From Chloroflexota bacterium (lineage in GTDB: Bacteria > Chloroflexota > Dormibacteria > Dormibacterales > Dormibacteraceae): a stretch of DNA of 50,830 bases. The notes under the pieces were generated by a model that did no database searches, had not been told where the DNA came from, and saw nothing but the letters and a program-made list of their open reading frames with translations. The translations under genes were made by a program, and so were the position numbers. This document shows positions 25,171 to 33,700 of the stretch, piece after piece (the first letter of the stretch is position 1; each line of letters begins with the position of its first letter). The stretch lies in the NCBI GenBank assembly GCA_005889495.1, contig VBHA01000076.1, positions 1-50,830 on the forward strand, in the 5' to 3' direction.

Positions 25171-25842
25171 CTAGCCGCCGCGGACGCTGAGCGCGATCGC
25201 GAGGCCGACCAGCGCGGCGGTCTCGGCACGCAGGTTCCGAGCACCGAGAGTGGCCGTGGTTTCAGCGATCTCCAGCTCACGGTCGCTCCATCCGCCCTCG
25301 GGACCGACGAACAGCGTCAGGTGCTCCGGCTCTCTCAGGTCCGCAAGCCGGCGCGGCGCCTCTCGGACCAACAGCACCGGATTTTCCTCCACTGCGAGCG
25401 CCGCCTCGAACGACGACGCCACCGAGACCTCGGGGACGCGCAGGCGGCCCGCGAGCATCGCCGACTCCCGGCAGATCGTGCTCCACCGCTCGAGCTTCCG
25501 GCCGCGGCCGACGCTCCGGTCCGCCGGAAAGACGACGAACGCGTGCGCCCCCGCCTCGGTGCATCGGGACAGCACGAGCTCGAGAGCCGCCGCCGGCAGG
25601 TTGGCGATGGCGATGGTGACCCGTGCGGCCGGCTCAGGCCGGTGCGCTCGCTCGGCCACCACGACTCCCTCGACCCGCTCCGGCGAAACCTCTTCGAGCC
25701 GCACCGTCAGAAGGAAGCCGTCGGGGTCGAGGACCTCGATCTCCTCCCCGGGACGCGCGCGCAGCGATCGAGCCAGGTGCTGGGCGTCGGGACCTTCGAT
25801 GACCGCGCGGCCGCGCTCACGGCGCGCGAAGAACGCAGGCAA
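25171..25842 (-). CDS. rsmE: 16S rRNA (uracil(1498)-N(3))-methyltransferase
   Basis: RsmE methylates U1498 of 16S rRNA using SAM. The 223-residue protein has an N-terminal PUA-like part (HLARSLRARPGEEIEVLDPDG), the SPOUT-fold middle with ELVLSRCTEAGAHAFVVF, and the C-terminal knot motifs LFVGPEGGWSDRELE and LGARNLRAETAALVGLAIAL, which are diagnostic. Length is near normal (about 240). TTG 25842 starts 3 bases after the stop of the YCII gene, so it is the last gene of a four-gene minus-strand group with NAPRT, UDG and YCII. It ends 18 bp from the convergent membrane-protein gene. Confidence 0.95.
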   Translation of the reverse strand: MPAFFARRERGRAVIEGPDAQHLARSLRARPGEEIEVLDPDGFLLTVRLEEVSPERVEGVVVAERAHRPEPAARVTIAIANLPAAALELVLSRCTEAGAHAFVVFPADRSVGRGRKLERWSTICRESAMLAGRLRVPEVSVASSFEAALAVEENPVLLVREAPRRLADLREPEHLTLFVGPEGGWSDRELEIAETTATLGARNLRAETAALVGLAIALSVRGG

Positions 25843-25845
25843 CTC

Positions 25846-26163
25846 CTACATCACGTTGAAGGTTTCGTAGACCGCCACCTGCGCGCCGCCTTTGACCACC
25901 GGGCAGCTCCTGGCGAGCTTCGTCGCGGCGTCGAGGGACGGTGCCTCGATGATGCTGTAGCCGGAGGCGCGCTGGCCGATCGGCCCTTTGGCGACCTCGC
26001 CGTCGGGCTTGATCTTGTTGACCTTGCCGGAGAAGGGATTGCCCGGGTCGATGATGGCGGTGCCGAGCCGGGCGAACCATGTCGTCCACTGCTTCATGAC
26101 GCGCGCCTGCTGCGCCGGTGTTTGGGGCATGGTCCCGCCGTAATAGATAAGGAGATATCTCAC
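25846..26163 (-). CDS. YCII-related domain protein
   Basis: The 105-residue cytoplasmic protein has the YCII (DGPF/PhnB-like dimeric alpha-beta barrel) pattern: an N-terminal strand MRYLLIYYGG, a helix with MKQWTTWFARLGTAIIDPGNP, then SGYSIIEAPSLDAATKLARSCPVV and a last strand AQVAVYETF. Family members form dimers with a ligand or enzymatic pocket, but functions are mostly unknown. GTG 26163 overlaps the stop of the UDG gene (GTGA), which fixes the start and implies coupling. The longer open frame upstream is only antisense shadow. Confidence 0.85.
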   Translation of the reverse strand: MRYLLIYYGGTMPQTPAQQARVMKQWTTWFARLGTAIIDPGNPFSGKVNKIKPDGEVAKGPIGQRASGYSIIEAPSLDAATKLARSCPVVKGGAQVAVYETFNVM

Positions 26164-26762
26164 GGCGCAAATTTTGCTCGCTGCTCGCCGATCAGCGTGA
26201 GGGCGCGGGCAAGCCGGTCCCGGTTCGCCGGCGCGTTGAGCCATCGGTTCTGTCCCGAGGGATGCGGCAGCGGGATCATCACGGGCCGTCCGCCGAAGCT
26301 CATGCCCACGCGCTCCTCGAGCGGCGCAGGGCCGAGAAAGCGTGAGATCGCCATCTGGCCGACGAGGATCAGGACCTTCGGCTTGAGGATGTGAAGCTCG
26401 GAATCGAGCCAGTGCGCGCAGTTGGCGATCCCCGCGGGCGGCGGCGGGAGGTCGCCCGTGTTCTGCCTGTTGCGGCCGGGGAAGCACCGCATCAGCGCGG
26501 CGATGTAGGTCAGCCGGCGGAACTCGTCCTGATCGCGGAACCCGGCCCGCAGCATCCAGCGGTCGAGCTCTTTGCCCGCGCGGCCCGAGAACGGGCGCCG
26601 GGTCGCTCGCTCGGCGGGGCCAGGCGCCTGGCCGACCATGAAGAACGGAGCGCCCCAACGCCCCTCGAAAGTCGGGTTCGCCTCGGCGATGATCCCCTGG
26701 TCGGCGCAGACGCGACAGCCGCGGCAGTCCTCCTGGAGCTCGAGAAGTGCCTTCTCGGTCAG
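26160..26762 (-). CDS. Uracil-DNA glycosylase, Fe-S (family 4-like)
   Basis: This enzyme should remove uracil from DNA. The 200-residue product has an N-terminal Cys cluster (Cys13, Cys16, Cys19 in CRGCRVC), motif GQAPGPAERATRRPFSGRAG, a middle segment YIAALMRCFPGRNRQ plus NCAHWLDSEL that supplies the other 4Fe-4S cysteines, and the C-terminal motif PLPHPSGQNRW. GQAPG with PFSGRAG fits family 4 (or the related family 5) glycosylases. No ATG, GTG or TTG suits the conserved N-terminus. The best start is CTG 26762, which overlaps the upstream stop as CTGA, the same geometry as the ATGA/GTGA/TTGA junctions elsewhere here. Confidence 0.88.
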   Translation of the reverse strand: MTEKALLELQEDCRGCRVCADQGIIAEANPTFEGRWGAPFFMVGQAPGPAERATRRPFSGRAGKELDRWMLRAGFRDQDEFRRLTYIAALMRCFPGRNRQNTGDLPPPPAGIANCAHWLDSELHILKPKVLILVGQMAISRFLGPAPLEERVGMSFGGRPVMIPLPHPSGQNRWLNAPANRDRLARALTLIGEQRAKFAP

Positions 26763-27666
26763 ATGACCCTGACGAGGCGCGCGTTCGGCGCCGCGCCTGG
26801 AATCCGGCCGCGCTTGGTCACGGGCTTGCCCGCGATCTCCTTGATGTCGGCCGTGAAGGCGATCGGCGGCGCGGAGCTGATCGCCATGCCGACCCCGTAC
26901 GAGTGGATGGGGCACTTCGCGGCCTCGAACTGCGCGATGCGCGCGGCGTCCAGCCCGCCGGAGACGAAGATCCCCACGTGCTCGAAGCCGGCCAGGTCGA
27001 GTCGGGCGCGGACCTCTTTCACCAGGTCGACAGTGACCCCGCCGCGCTCGCCGGGCGTGTCCAGCCTCACGCCTCGCAGGCGCTTGCCCAGCGCCGCGGC
27101 CACCCGCAGCGCTTCCTCGGCCTCGTCCTTGAACGTGTCGACGAGCACGATCCTGAGCACGTCGTCCCCCATCGCCTCGTCGAAGGCCAGGGCGGCTTTC
27201 ACGGTGTCGCCGAACAGCAGGATCATCGCGTGCGGCATCGTCCCGGAGGCACCCTCGAGGCCGGCGAGCTCCGCGCCCAGCGGCGTGGCGCATCCGGCGC
27301 AGCCGCCGACGACGGCCGAGTACTCCATGGTCGGTGCGATCAACGGGTGGACGTGACGAGCGCCGAAGCTGATCACGCGCTTGCCGTTGGCGGCATCGAC
27401 GATCTCGCGGGCCGCGGTCGCCCAGCCCGAACAGCTGGAGAGCATGCCGAGGAGCGCTGTCTCGTAGACGCCGAAACGAGAGTACGGCGCGCGCACGCGC
27501 AGCACGGGGAGAAGAAGTCCATGGCGACGACCGCGTCGACGTTGGCCGCCGTCAGCGTCTTGTGGGCCCTCTGGAAATAGACGTCGGAGGCGGCGCCTCC
27601 GTAGTACGCGATGAGGTCGGCCGGAGGGCTCTGCGCCGTGACCTGCTTTGTCCCGACGGTCTTCAT
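26759..27666 (-). pseudogene. Nicotinate phosphoribosyltransferase interrupted by one frameshift
   Basis: NAPRT converts nicotinate and PRPP to nicotinate mononucleotide for NAD salvage. From ATG 27666 the first part reads DLIAYYGGAASDVYF and ends at AVVAMDFFSP. The rest continues in a second frame with VLRVRAPYSRFGVYETALLG, VISFGARHVHP, SGTMPHAMILLFGDT, LVDTFKDE, GVRLDTPGERGG and FTADIKEIAGKPVTKRGR, all conserved in the archaeal-type family. The break is at the four-base homopolymer 27506-27509. One extra C in the coding strand restores a single frame of about 302 residues (SPVLRVRA). A sequencing indel is the simplest cause; a recent mutation is possible. TAAGTT lies 9 bases before the ATG. 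Confidence 0.85.
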
Positions 27667-27675
27667 GGCGCAATG

Positions 27676-27697
27676 AACTTAGCAGCCTCGGTAACAT
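27676..27697. promoter_or_regulatory. Divergent -10 elements between NAPRT (minus) and mrp (plus)
   Basis: AACTTA (27676-27681) reads TAAGTT on the minus strand, 9 bases before ATG 27666. TAACAT (27692-27697) lies 10 bases before ATG 27708. Both fit TANNNT, and the gap between the two start codons is only 41 bp. Confidence 0.4.
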
Positions 27698-27707
27698 CCG
27701 GTGCCTG

Positions 27708-28787
27708 ATGGCGGTGCCCTCCTCGCAGCAGGTCCTCGACGTCCTGGCCACGATCAAAGACCCGGACCTCGGCCGTGACGTCGTCGCCCTGGGCATGATC
27801 AAGGAGCTGGAGGTGAGCCCCCAGGGCAGGGTCAGCTTCACGTTCGAGCTGACGACGCCGGCCTGCCCGGTGCGCGACAGGTTCAAGTCCCAGGCCGAGG
27901 AAGCGGTCGGGGAGCTGGCCGGTGTGACGGCCGTGGAAGTGCGAATGACGGCAAACGTCCGCCCCGCCTTCACGCGGCCGAAGCCTTCCGAGATCCTTCC
28001 CGGCGTGAAGCAGACGATCGCCGTCGCCTCAGGCAAAGGCGGCGTCGGCAAGTCGACGGTGGCGGTGAACCTCGCCGCGGCGCTGCGCCTCAGCGGTGCC
28101 TCGGTCGGCCTGCTCGACGCCGACATCTACGGCCCGTCGGTGCCGGTCATGACCGGATCCCAGACCACGCCCGAGCAGTCGAACGGCCACCTGCTGCCAG
28201 TCGAGGCGCACGGCATGAAGCTCATGTCGTTCGGCCACCTCAACCCCGGCAGCGAGCCGACGATCTATCGCGGGCCGATGGTCGGCAAGGCGATCGAGGC
28301 CATGATGGTCCAGGTCGATTGGGGACGGCTCGACTACCTCATCATCGACCTGCCGCCAGGGACCGGCGACGCGTCGCTGACCCTCGCGCAGGCAGTCCCC
28401 CTTACCGGCGTGGCGATCGTCTGCACGCCGCAGGACGTGGCCACCGACATCGCCGTCAAGGCGCTGCAGATGTTTCGCCGGCTCAACGTCACGCCGCTGG
28501 GCCTCATCGAGAACATGAGCTGGTACGTGTGCTCGGAGTGTGGACACCGCCACGAGATCTTCAGCCACGGCGGCGCCGAGGCGGCCGCCAGGCGGTTCGG
28601 TGTTCCGTTCCTCGGCGCGATCCCGCTCGAAGAGGGCATTCGCGAAGACGCGGACTCCGGGACCCCGGTGGTCATCTCGCGTCCCGAGTCGGCCGGTGCG
28701 AAGGCCTTCGTGCAGATCGCCTCCCAGGTGGCCGCGCGGACGTCCATCCAGTCGTTCCGCCAGCTGCCCGTCATCAACGTGCACTGA
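27708..28787 (+). CDS. mrp: Mrp/ApbC family iron-sulfur cluster carrier ATPase
   Basis: Mrp binds and transfers Fe-S clusters to apoproteins. The 359-residue protein has an N-terminal MIP18/DUF59 domain (about residues 5-85, with IKDPDLGRDVV and TTPACPVRD) and a C-terminal ATPase domain with the deviant Walker A SGKGGVGKST, LLDADIYGPS, YLIIDLPPGTGD and a CxxC metal site in YVCSECGHRHEI. Length and order are normal. ATG 27708 is chosen because the DUF59 helix begins directly after it. The DUF971 gene follows 55 bases downstream on the same strand, an arrangement commonly seen for Mrp. Confidence 0.95.
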   Translation: MAVPSSQQVLDVLATIKDPDLGRDVVALGMIKELEVSPQGRVSFTFELTTPACPVRDRFKSQAEEAVGELAGVTAVEVRMTANVRPAFTRPKPSEILPGVKQTIAVASGKGGVGKSTVAVNLAAALRLSGASVGLLDADIYGPSVPVMTGSQTTPEQSNGHLLPVEAHGMKLMSFGHLNPGSEPTIYRGPMVGKAIEAMMVQVDWGRLDYLIIDLPPGTGDASLTLAQAVPLTGVAIVCTPQDVATDIAVKALQMFRRLNVTPLGLIENMSWYVCSECGHRHEIFSHGGAEAAARRFGVPFLGAIPLEEGIREDADSGTPVVISRPESAGAKAFVQIASQVAARTSIQSFRQLPVINVH

Positions 28788-28842
28788 AACGCAAGACCCG
28801 GATCCGTTTCCCACCAACGTCGACGTCGACCGCGCGCGCCAG

Positions 28843-29097
28843 GTGATGGAGATCACATGGGAAGACGGCAAGCGGACGAGCTACACGGGCGAGCAGCTGC
28901 GTTGGGCTTGCCCATGCGCGGAGTGCCGCGGCGAGGCGGGAATGCCCGGACGCCTTTCGCGAGTCAAGTCGCTCGGTGATGAAGAGCTCCGCATCCGCGA
29001 CGTGACGCTGATCGGCCAGTACGCGCTGCAGATCGGGTTCGAAAGCGGCCACGCGACCGGCCTCTATAGCTTTTCCCTGTTGCGGCGCTTGGTGTAA
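28843..29097 (+). CDS. DUF971 (gamma-butyrobetaine hydroxylase-like N-terminal) domain protein
   Basis: The product is a single-domain protein of 84 residues with the DUF971 signatures: ITWEDGKRTSYTGEQLRWACPCAECR, then VTLIGQYALQIGFESGHATGLYSF. Its CPCAEC cysteines could bind a metal. The domain is often encoded next to mrp and is linked to Fe-S metabolism in several lineages. GTG 28843 or ATG 28846 is the first usable start. The open frame continues upstream with FPTNVDVDRARQ, which also looks like family sequence, so the true start may be a non-standard codon further up, after the mrp stop. Confidence 0.85.
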   Translation: MMEITWEDGKRTSYTGEQLRWACPCAECRGEAGMPGRLSRVKSLGDEELRIRDVTLIGQYALQIGFESGHATGLYSFSLLRRLV

Positions 29098-29113
29098 TAA
29101 TTCCCGCGGCCCG

Positions 29114-30709
29114 TTGTCCATCTCCACGTCACCGCCAACGCTCGAGCCTTCGTCTCTCGGGGCCTTTCCCCTAAAGCGGCCGTCGCGCCGCCGCAGGGGT
29201 CTCGGCCGCCGCGGCTGGGCTGCCGCAGGCATGGTGGTGCTCGTCGTGCTGGTCGGCGTCGGCGCGTTTCTCGCCTACCAGAACACCCTGCCTACGACCG
29301 TGACCACGAACATCAAGAGCGGTCAGAAGAACATCCCCACTGATGGCAGCTTCGCGTTCACGTTCTCCAGGTCGGTGTCGCCGGACGTCCTCAAGGCCGC
29401 CTTCTCGATCACGCCGGCGACCGACGGAGAGCTGTACGCGGTGTCGGGCCAGACGCAGTACGCATGGACGCCGTCGAAGCCGCTGGCCGAGCTGACGACT
29501 TACACCGTGGGGCTGCTCCCGATCTACGACGTCGGCCATCACCGCGTGGGGGGCGGGCAGTGGAGCTTCACCACGATCATCATCCCGCGCGTCATCGGGC
29601 TGACCGCGAGCGACGGCACGCAGCTCAAGGACGGGATGGAGATCGACCCGTCGTCGACGTTGAAGCTCACGTTCAACGACGCGATGGAACCGGTGACGAT
29701 CAAGGCCACGATCGGCGGCCAGGTCGCCAACCTCAAGTGGGCCACCGACGACCGGAGCGCCACGTTCTCGACCGCGGGACTGCCCTCCGGCCCGTTGACA
29801 GTTTCGATCGCAGCGGGCGGGCGTGACCAGACCGGTCACACCGTGCCGGCTGGATTCACGGTCAAGACCGGGATCTACTGGCACGACCGCGAGCACAGGG
29901 TCTCGCTGCGCTACCCGGCGCTGATCCAGATCCCGAACGACGAGTTCGCCCGCGACCAGAACGGCCTGCAGGCGGCGGACGTCATCTTCGAATACCTTGC
30001 CGAGGGCGGCATCACGCGCCTGACGGCGGTCTACGAAAATGCTCCGAACCTGATCGGGCCGATGCGCTCGGCGAGGTTCATCTCGTTGAAGATCGGGCGG
30101 CACTACCGCGGCCTGCTGTTCCAGTCGGGCGAGTCTGCGGCCACGCGCGCGCGGGCCGCGTCCGATCCGACCCCGCAGTTCTTCGACACCATCGGCTACC
30201 AGTACCGCACGGGCGCGCGCTATGCGCCCGACAACCTGATGATCAACGGCGACCGCGTGGCCGCGGCCGAGAACAACTTCTTCGGAGGCATCTCCGCCTA
30301 CACGATCCCGAAGGCGCGCCCGGACCTGAGCGGAGGCACGGGCGCCGGCTCGGTGGCCGTGGCCGAGCACTACTCGACCTACGCGTACGACGCCGCGACG
30401 GGCACGTACCAGAAGACCGAGGCGGGGCATCACTACGTCGACGCGAGCCTGAAGCAGCCGCTGCGGATCGAGATGGTGGTCGTTGTCCACACGCGCGAGA
30501 CACTGCTCGACGTCGGTGACGGCCACGGCGCGCACATCCACGACTTCGACCTGGACTCGAGCGGCGCGATCAACGTCTACTACAAGGGACTGGGTTACAA
30601 AGGCACGTGGAAGTCGGTGAACAGCCACCAGCCCCTGGCGTTCACCCTGGACAACGGCCAGGCGCTGACCCTACCCCCCGGCCTCGTCTGGATAGACGTC
30701 ACGCAGTAA
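29114..30709 (+). CDS. Membrane-anchored DUF3048 protein with Ig-like domains
   Basis: The 531-residue protein has a basic N-terminal tail (KRPSRRRRGLGRR), one TM anchor (about residues 37-55), two Ig-like Big_5/SbsA-type domains (about 60-150 and 155-250) and a C-terminal DUF3048 region (about 265-531). The last contains IPNDEFARDQNGLQAADVIF, EGGITRLTAVYE and GPMRSARFISLKI, as in YerB-like proteins. The bulk should be outside the membrane. Function is unknown; DUF3048 proteins are cell-envelope lipoproteins or membrane proteins. TTG 29114 is assumed as start, 16 bases after the DUF971 stop. It converges with the secreted-protein gene, 13 bp apart. Confidence 0.85.
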   Translation: MSISTSPPTLEPSSLGAFPLKRPSRRRRGLGRRGWAAAGMVVLVVLVGVGAFLAYQNTLPTTVTTNIKSGQKNIPTDGSFAFTFSRSVSPDVLKAAFSITPATDGELYAVSGQTQYAWTPSKPLAELTTYTVGLLPIYDVGHHRVGGGQWSFTTIIIPRVIGLTASDGTQLKDGMEIDPSSTLKLTFNDAMEPVTIKATIGGQVANLKWATDDRSATFSTAGLPSGPLTVSIAAGGRDQTGHTVPAGFTVKTGIYWHDREHRVSLRYPALIQIPNDEFARDQNGLQAADVIFEYLAEGGITRLTAVYENAPNLIGPMRSARFISLKIGRHYRGLLFQSGESAATRARAASDPTPQFFDTIGYQYRTGARYAPDNLMINGDRVAAAENNFFGGISAYTIPKARPDLSGGTGAGSVAVAEHYSTYAYDAATGTYQKTEAGHHYVDASLKQPLRIEMVVVVHTRETLLDVGDGHGAHIHDFDLDSSGAINVYYKGLGYKGTWKSVNSHQPLAFTLDNGQALTLPPGLVWIDVTQ

Positions 30710-30722
30710 GCGCATCAGTTCC

Positions 30723-33700
30723 TCAGGTGCCGCTTCCAGCGAGCTGCACCGTCCACGTGACGCCGCTGTCGGAGCTGAAGAGGATCAGCCCACCTGACCC
30801 TGAGGTGAAGTAGTCGATCTGGCCCATCACCCACCAGTGCGTGGCATCGACGATGTCGATGAAATGCAATTCCGTGAAGTTCGCGTTCGGAGAGCTGATC
30901 TGCCCGGGCAGGGGGCCGACCTTGCCCCACGTCGCGCCACCGTCCGCGGAGGTATAGAGGGATGGAGCTCCGTTCGAACCCGCGATCAGGGCGACGTGGG
31001 TGGCGTCGAGGTACTGGAAATCTCCGGCGTAGAACTCAGGGATCCTCGATTTGGTCCACGTCGAGCCTCCGTCCGCGGTCGAGACGAAGATCGCCGAACC
31101 GTCGCCGCTGAAGTCCTGGGTCGCGAAGGCCACGTGGTTCGGTCCAAGCGAGCGGAGCCTCGAATAAGAAACAAAGTGGTACGCGTTGAGACCGGTGTCG
31201 TGGACCGACCAGTGCGCGCCGCCGTCGTTCGTGCTCCATGCGAGCGTGAGTGGACCGGTGGCCGTATTGGTGCTGTCGAGGCAGGCCGACACGCCGAGGA
31301 TCCAACCGTTGTTGGCGTCGAGCATGTTGATCAGCTCGCTGCGCACATCGCGAGTAAGCGGGGTTGTGCAGGTCTCGGGGTTGGGCAAAGCCTGGGGGGT
31401 CCAGGTAACTCCGCCGTTGGTCGTCGCCAAGGCCGGGGTTTCTACGCAATTCTGGCCGCTCGAGTTGCACGTGTATATGTACCCGATGATCCAGCCGTGG
31501 AGAGGGTCGGTGAACACGACGTTGGACACGTCGAGCAGGAAGTTGATCACGCTGAGGCGAGCCCATGTGACCCCGCCGTCGGTGGTGTGCAGAACGATTT
31601 TGCAGCTGGCGCCCGGGAAGCAGCCAGGAGTGAATGGCGACGCCGGTTCGACGATGGACCAACCCTGGTTCGTGTCAAGCCAATGAACCACTCCCGTCCC
31701 TATGTAGCCGGTGGGATAAGGCTGCTGCGTCCATGTGTTGCCTGAATCCGTTGTTTTCAACCCGTTCACAAAAGCATGCTGGGCGTCGATGAACTGGACG
31801 TACCCGACACCGGTGAAGCCATTGACAACCGGCTGCGGACCGAATCCCCGCAGGGCGACGGACTGCGGTGAATCCAGTGCGTCGTCGGTCACCAATGCGT
31901 TCGCGGTGCTCTGGTCCTGGACCGCTGCCGTGAAGAGCACCTGGAAGGTGCAGCTGCCGCGCGGGTCGATGGTGACTCCTGAGCACTGGTCCGCCACGAT
32001 CCCGTAGTCCTCCGGGCGCGTCCCGGCCAGGGTGACGCTGGTGATGTGCAGCGAGCCTCCGCTGACCGTCACCGTCACCGTTTGCGGCTGGGCCGGGGTG
32101 CCGAGCGCATTGACCCCGAAGTCGATCGACGTGGGGGTCAGGGTCACCACCGCCTGGGTCGGCACCGTCACCGCCGGGCTGAGCGACCCGGCGCTGGTCT
32201 GGTTGCCACTGTTCGCGGCGTACACGGCGAACGTGTACGTCGTCCCCGGCGTCAGGTTGGTGAACGTCGCCGTCGTCGAGGTCCCGGCGTCGATGCTCGT
32301 CCCGTCCGATGACACGACCTTGTAGTCGGTGATCGATGCGCCGCCGTCATCGGTCGGCGCACCCCAGGTCACGGTCACCGCCGTGCCTCCCGTCAGAGAC
32401 GCTGTCACGTTCGGGGGCAGGCTCGGCGCAGTCGCGAGAACCGTGATCTGTACGTCCTGCGTTGAGGTCGGATCGTCGACCGATGCCGTGTGCACGACGT
32501 ATTTGCCCGCCCGAGTCGGTGCGGTGTAATCGGCGGACGTGACGGTGACATTGGACAACGTGCCGTTGTTGGAATCCACCGACCACAGGACGCCATGCTG
32601 GCTGTTCGAGTCGGTGGCGGCGGTGAGATGTTGCGCGCCGCCTCTGGGTACGGTCGCCGGAGATGGCGTGATGGTGATGCCGATCTTGGGGCCAGGCGAC
32701 TGAAGGACCACGATCTCATCGCATGGCAGGTCGATCGTGGCTTCCTTTTTGAACTGCAGGAACATGAAGTCGATGTCGATGCCGATGACGATGTGCTTGC
32801 AAACGCCGACCGCCACCGCCCACCATGGGTTCCCGAGCGGATCGACGGTGATCCTGTAGTACGGATTCTCGTCCGCGGCGACCACCGCGAACCCGTAAAG
32901 CACAACCCCGCCGATGAAGTGGAGCCCGGGGCGAATCTCGGCGGCAAGCGAAAAGTGCGGGCCGGTTACCGTCTTGCCGGGCGGGATGTAATCAACGCCC
33001 TTGAAGTTGCCGAAGAACGCCCCGTTGTCATAGCCGGCGGTGATGAGGCCGTACTTGTCCGCCGAAATGCTTGCCGATACCCCGCCGGAAAGGGTCAGGT
33101 CGACGGTGACCTTCAGCTCGATGAGTCCCTGGACGATGAGCGTGACGGGCCCGACCTGGACGGGCCGCGGCGAGGTCCGTTGCTCCTTGTCGTACGGCGT
33201 CCATGTCTTTCCGGCGATCTGGCCGCTGATCGAGACATCAGCCTGAAAGCGAAGAGCCGCGCTCAGCCCGATGGCGAACTGCGGATTGGTGAAGGGGTTC
33301 TTGCCGATCGCAAGGTGGGGCACGAGCTGAAGCTCGAGATCGCTGATGTCGAGCTGGCCCGACAGCGCCGAGAAGGAGGCCGAGACCGGGAAAAGTAGAT
33401 GATGCCCTTTGCCGGCAATCGCGAGCACCGGCCAGCGCGGGTCGATCGAAGTGCCGGACGGCGGCTGGAAAGGCGGTAGCGAAGCCGTGGCCGGCCTGGC
33501 GCCTCCCTGGCGGAACCCGAACGCTCCCGTCGTCGGCGGCTCAGACCAGCTCACGTCATAGGCGGTGAGCGCTTCGGGCAAAGCCGCGTTCCGCGTGCTC
33601 ACGATTGTTTGGCCCGTCGCATCGGTGCTGATCGCGAGCACACGCCGCAGGAATCCGAAGGGCGTGGTGGGTGTGATGCCGGCGTTGATGACGTCGTTGA

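Noticed and set aside
30723-32000. Sialidase or photosystem-assembly function for the BNR/YCF48-like repeats
   Set aside because: Only the Asp-box-like DGGxTW repeats are present; no catalytic residues or photosynthetic context support either function.
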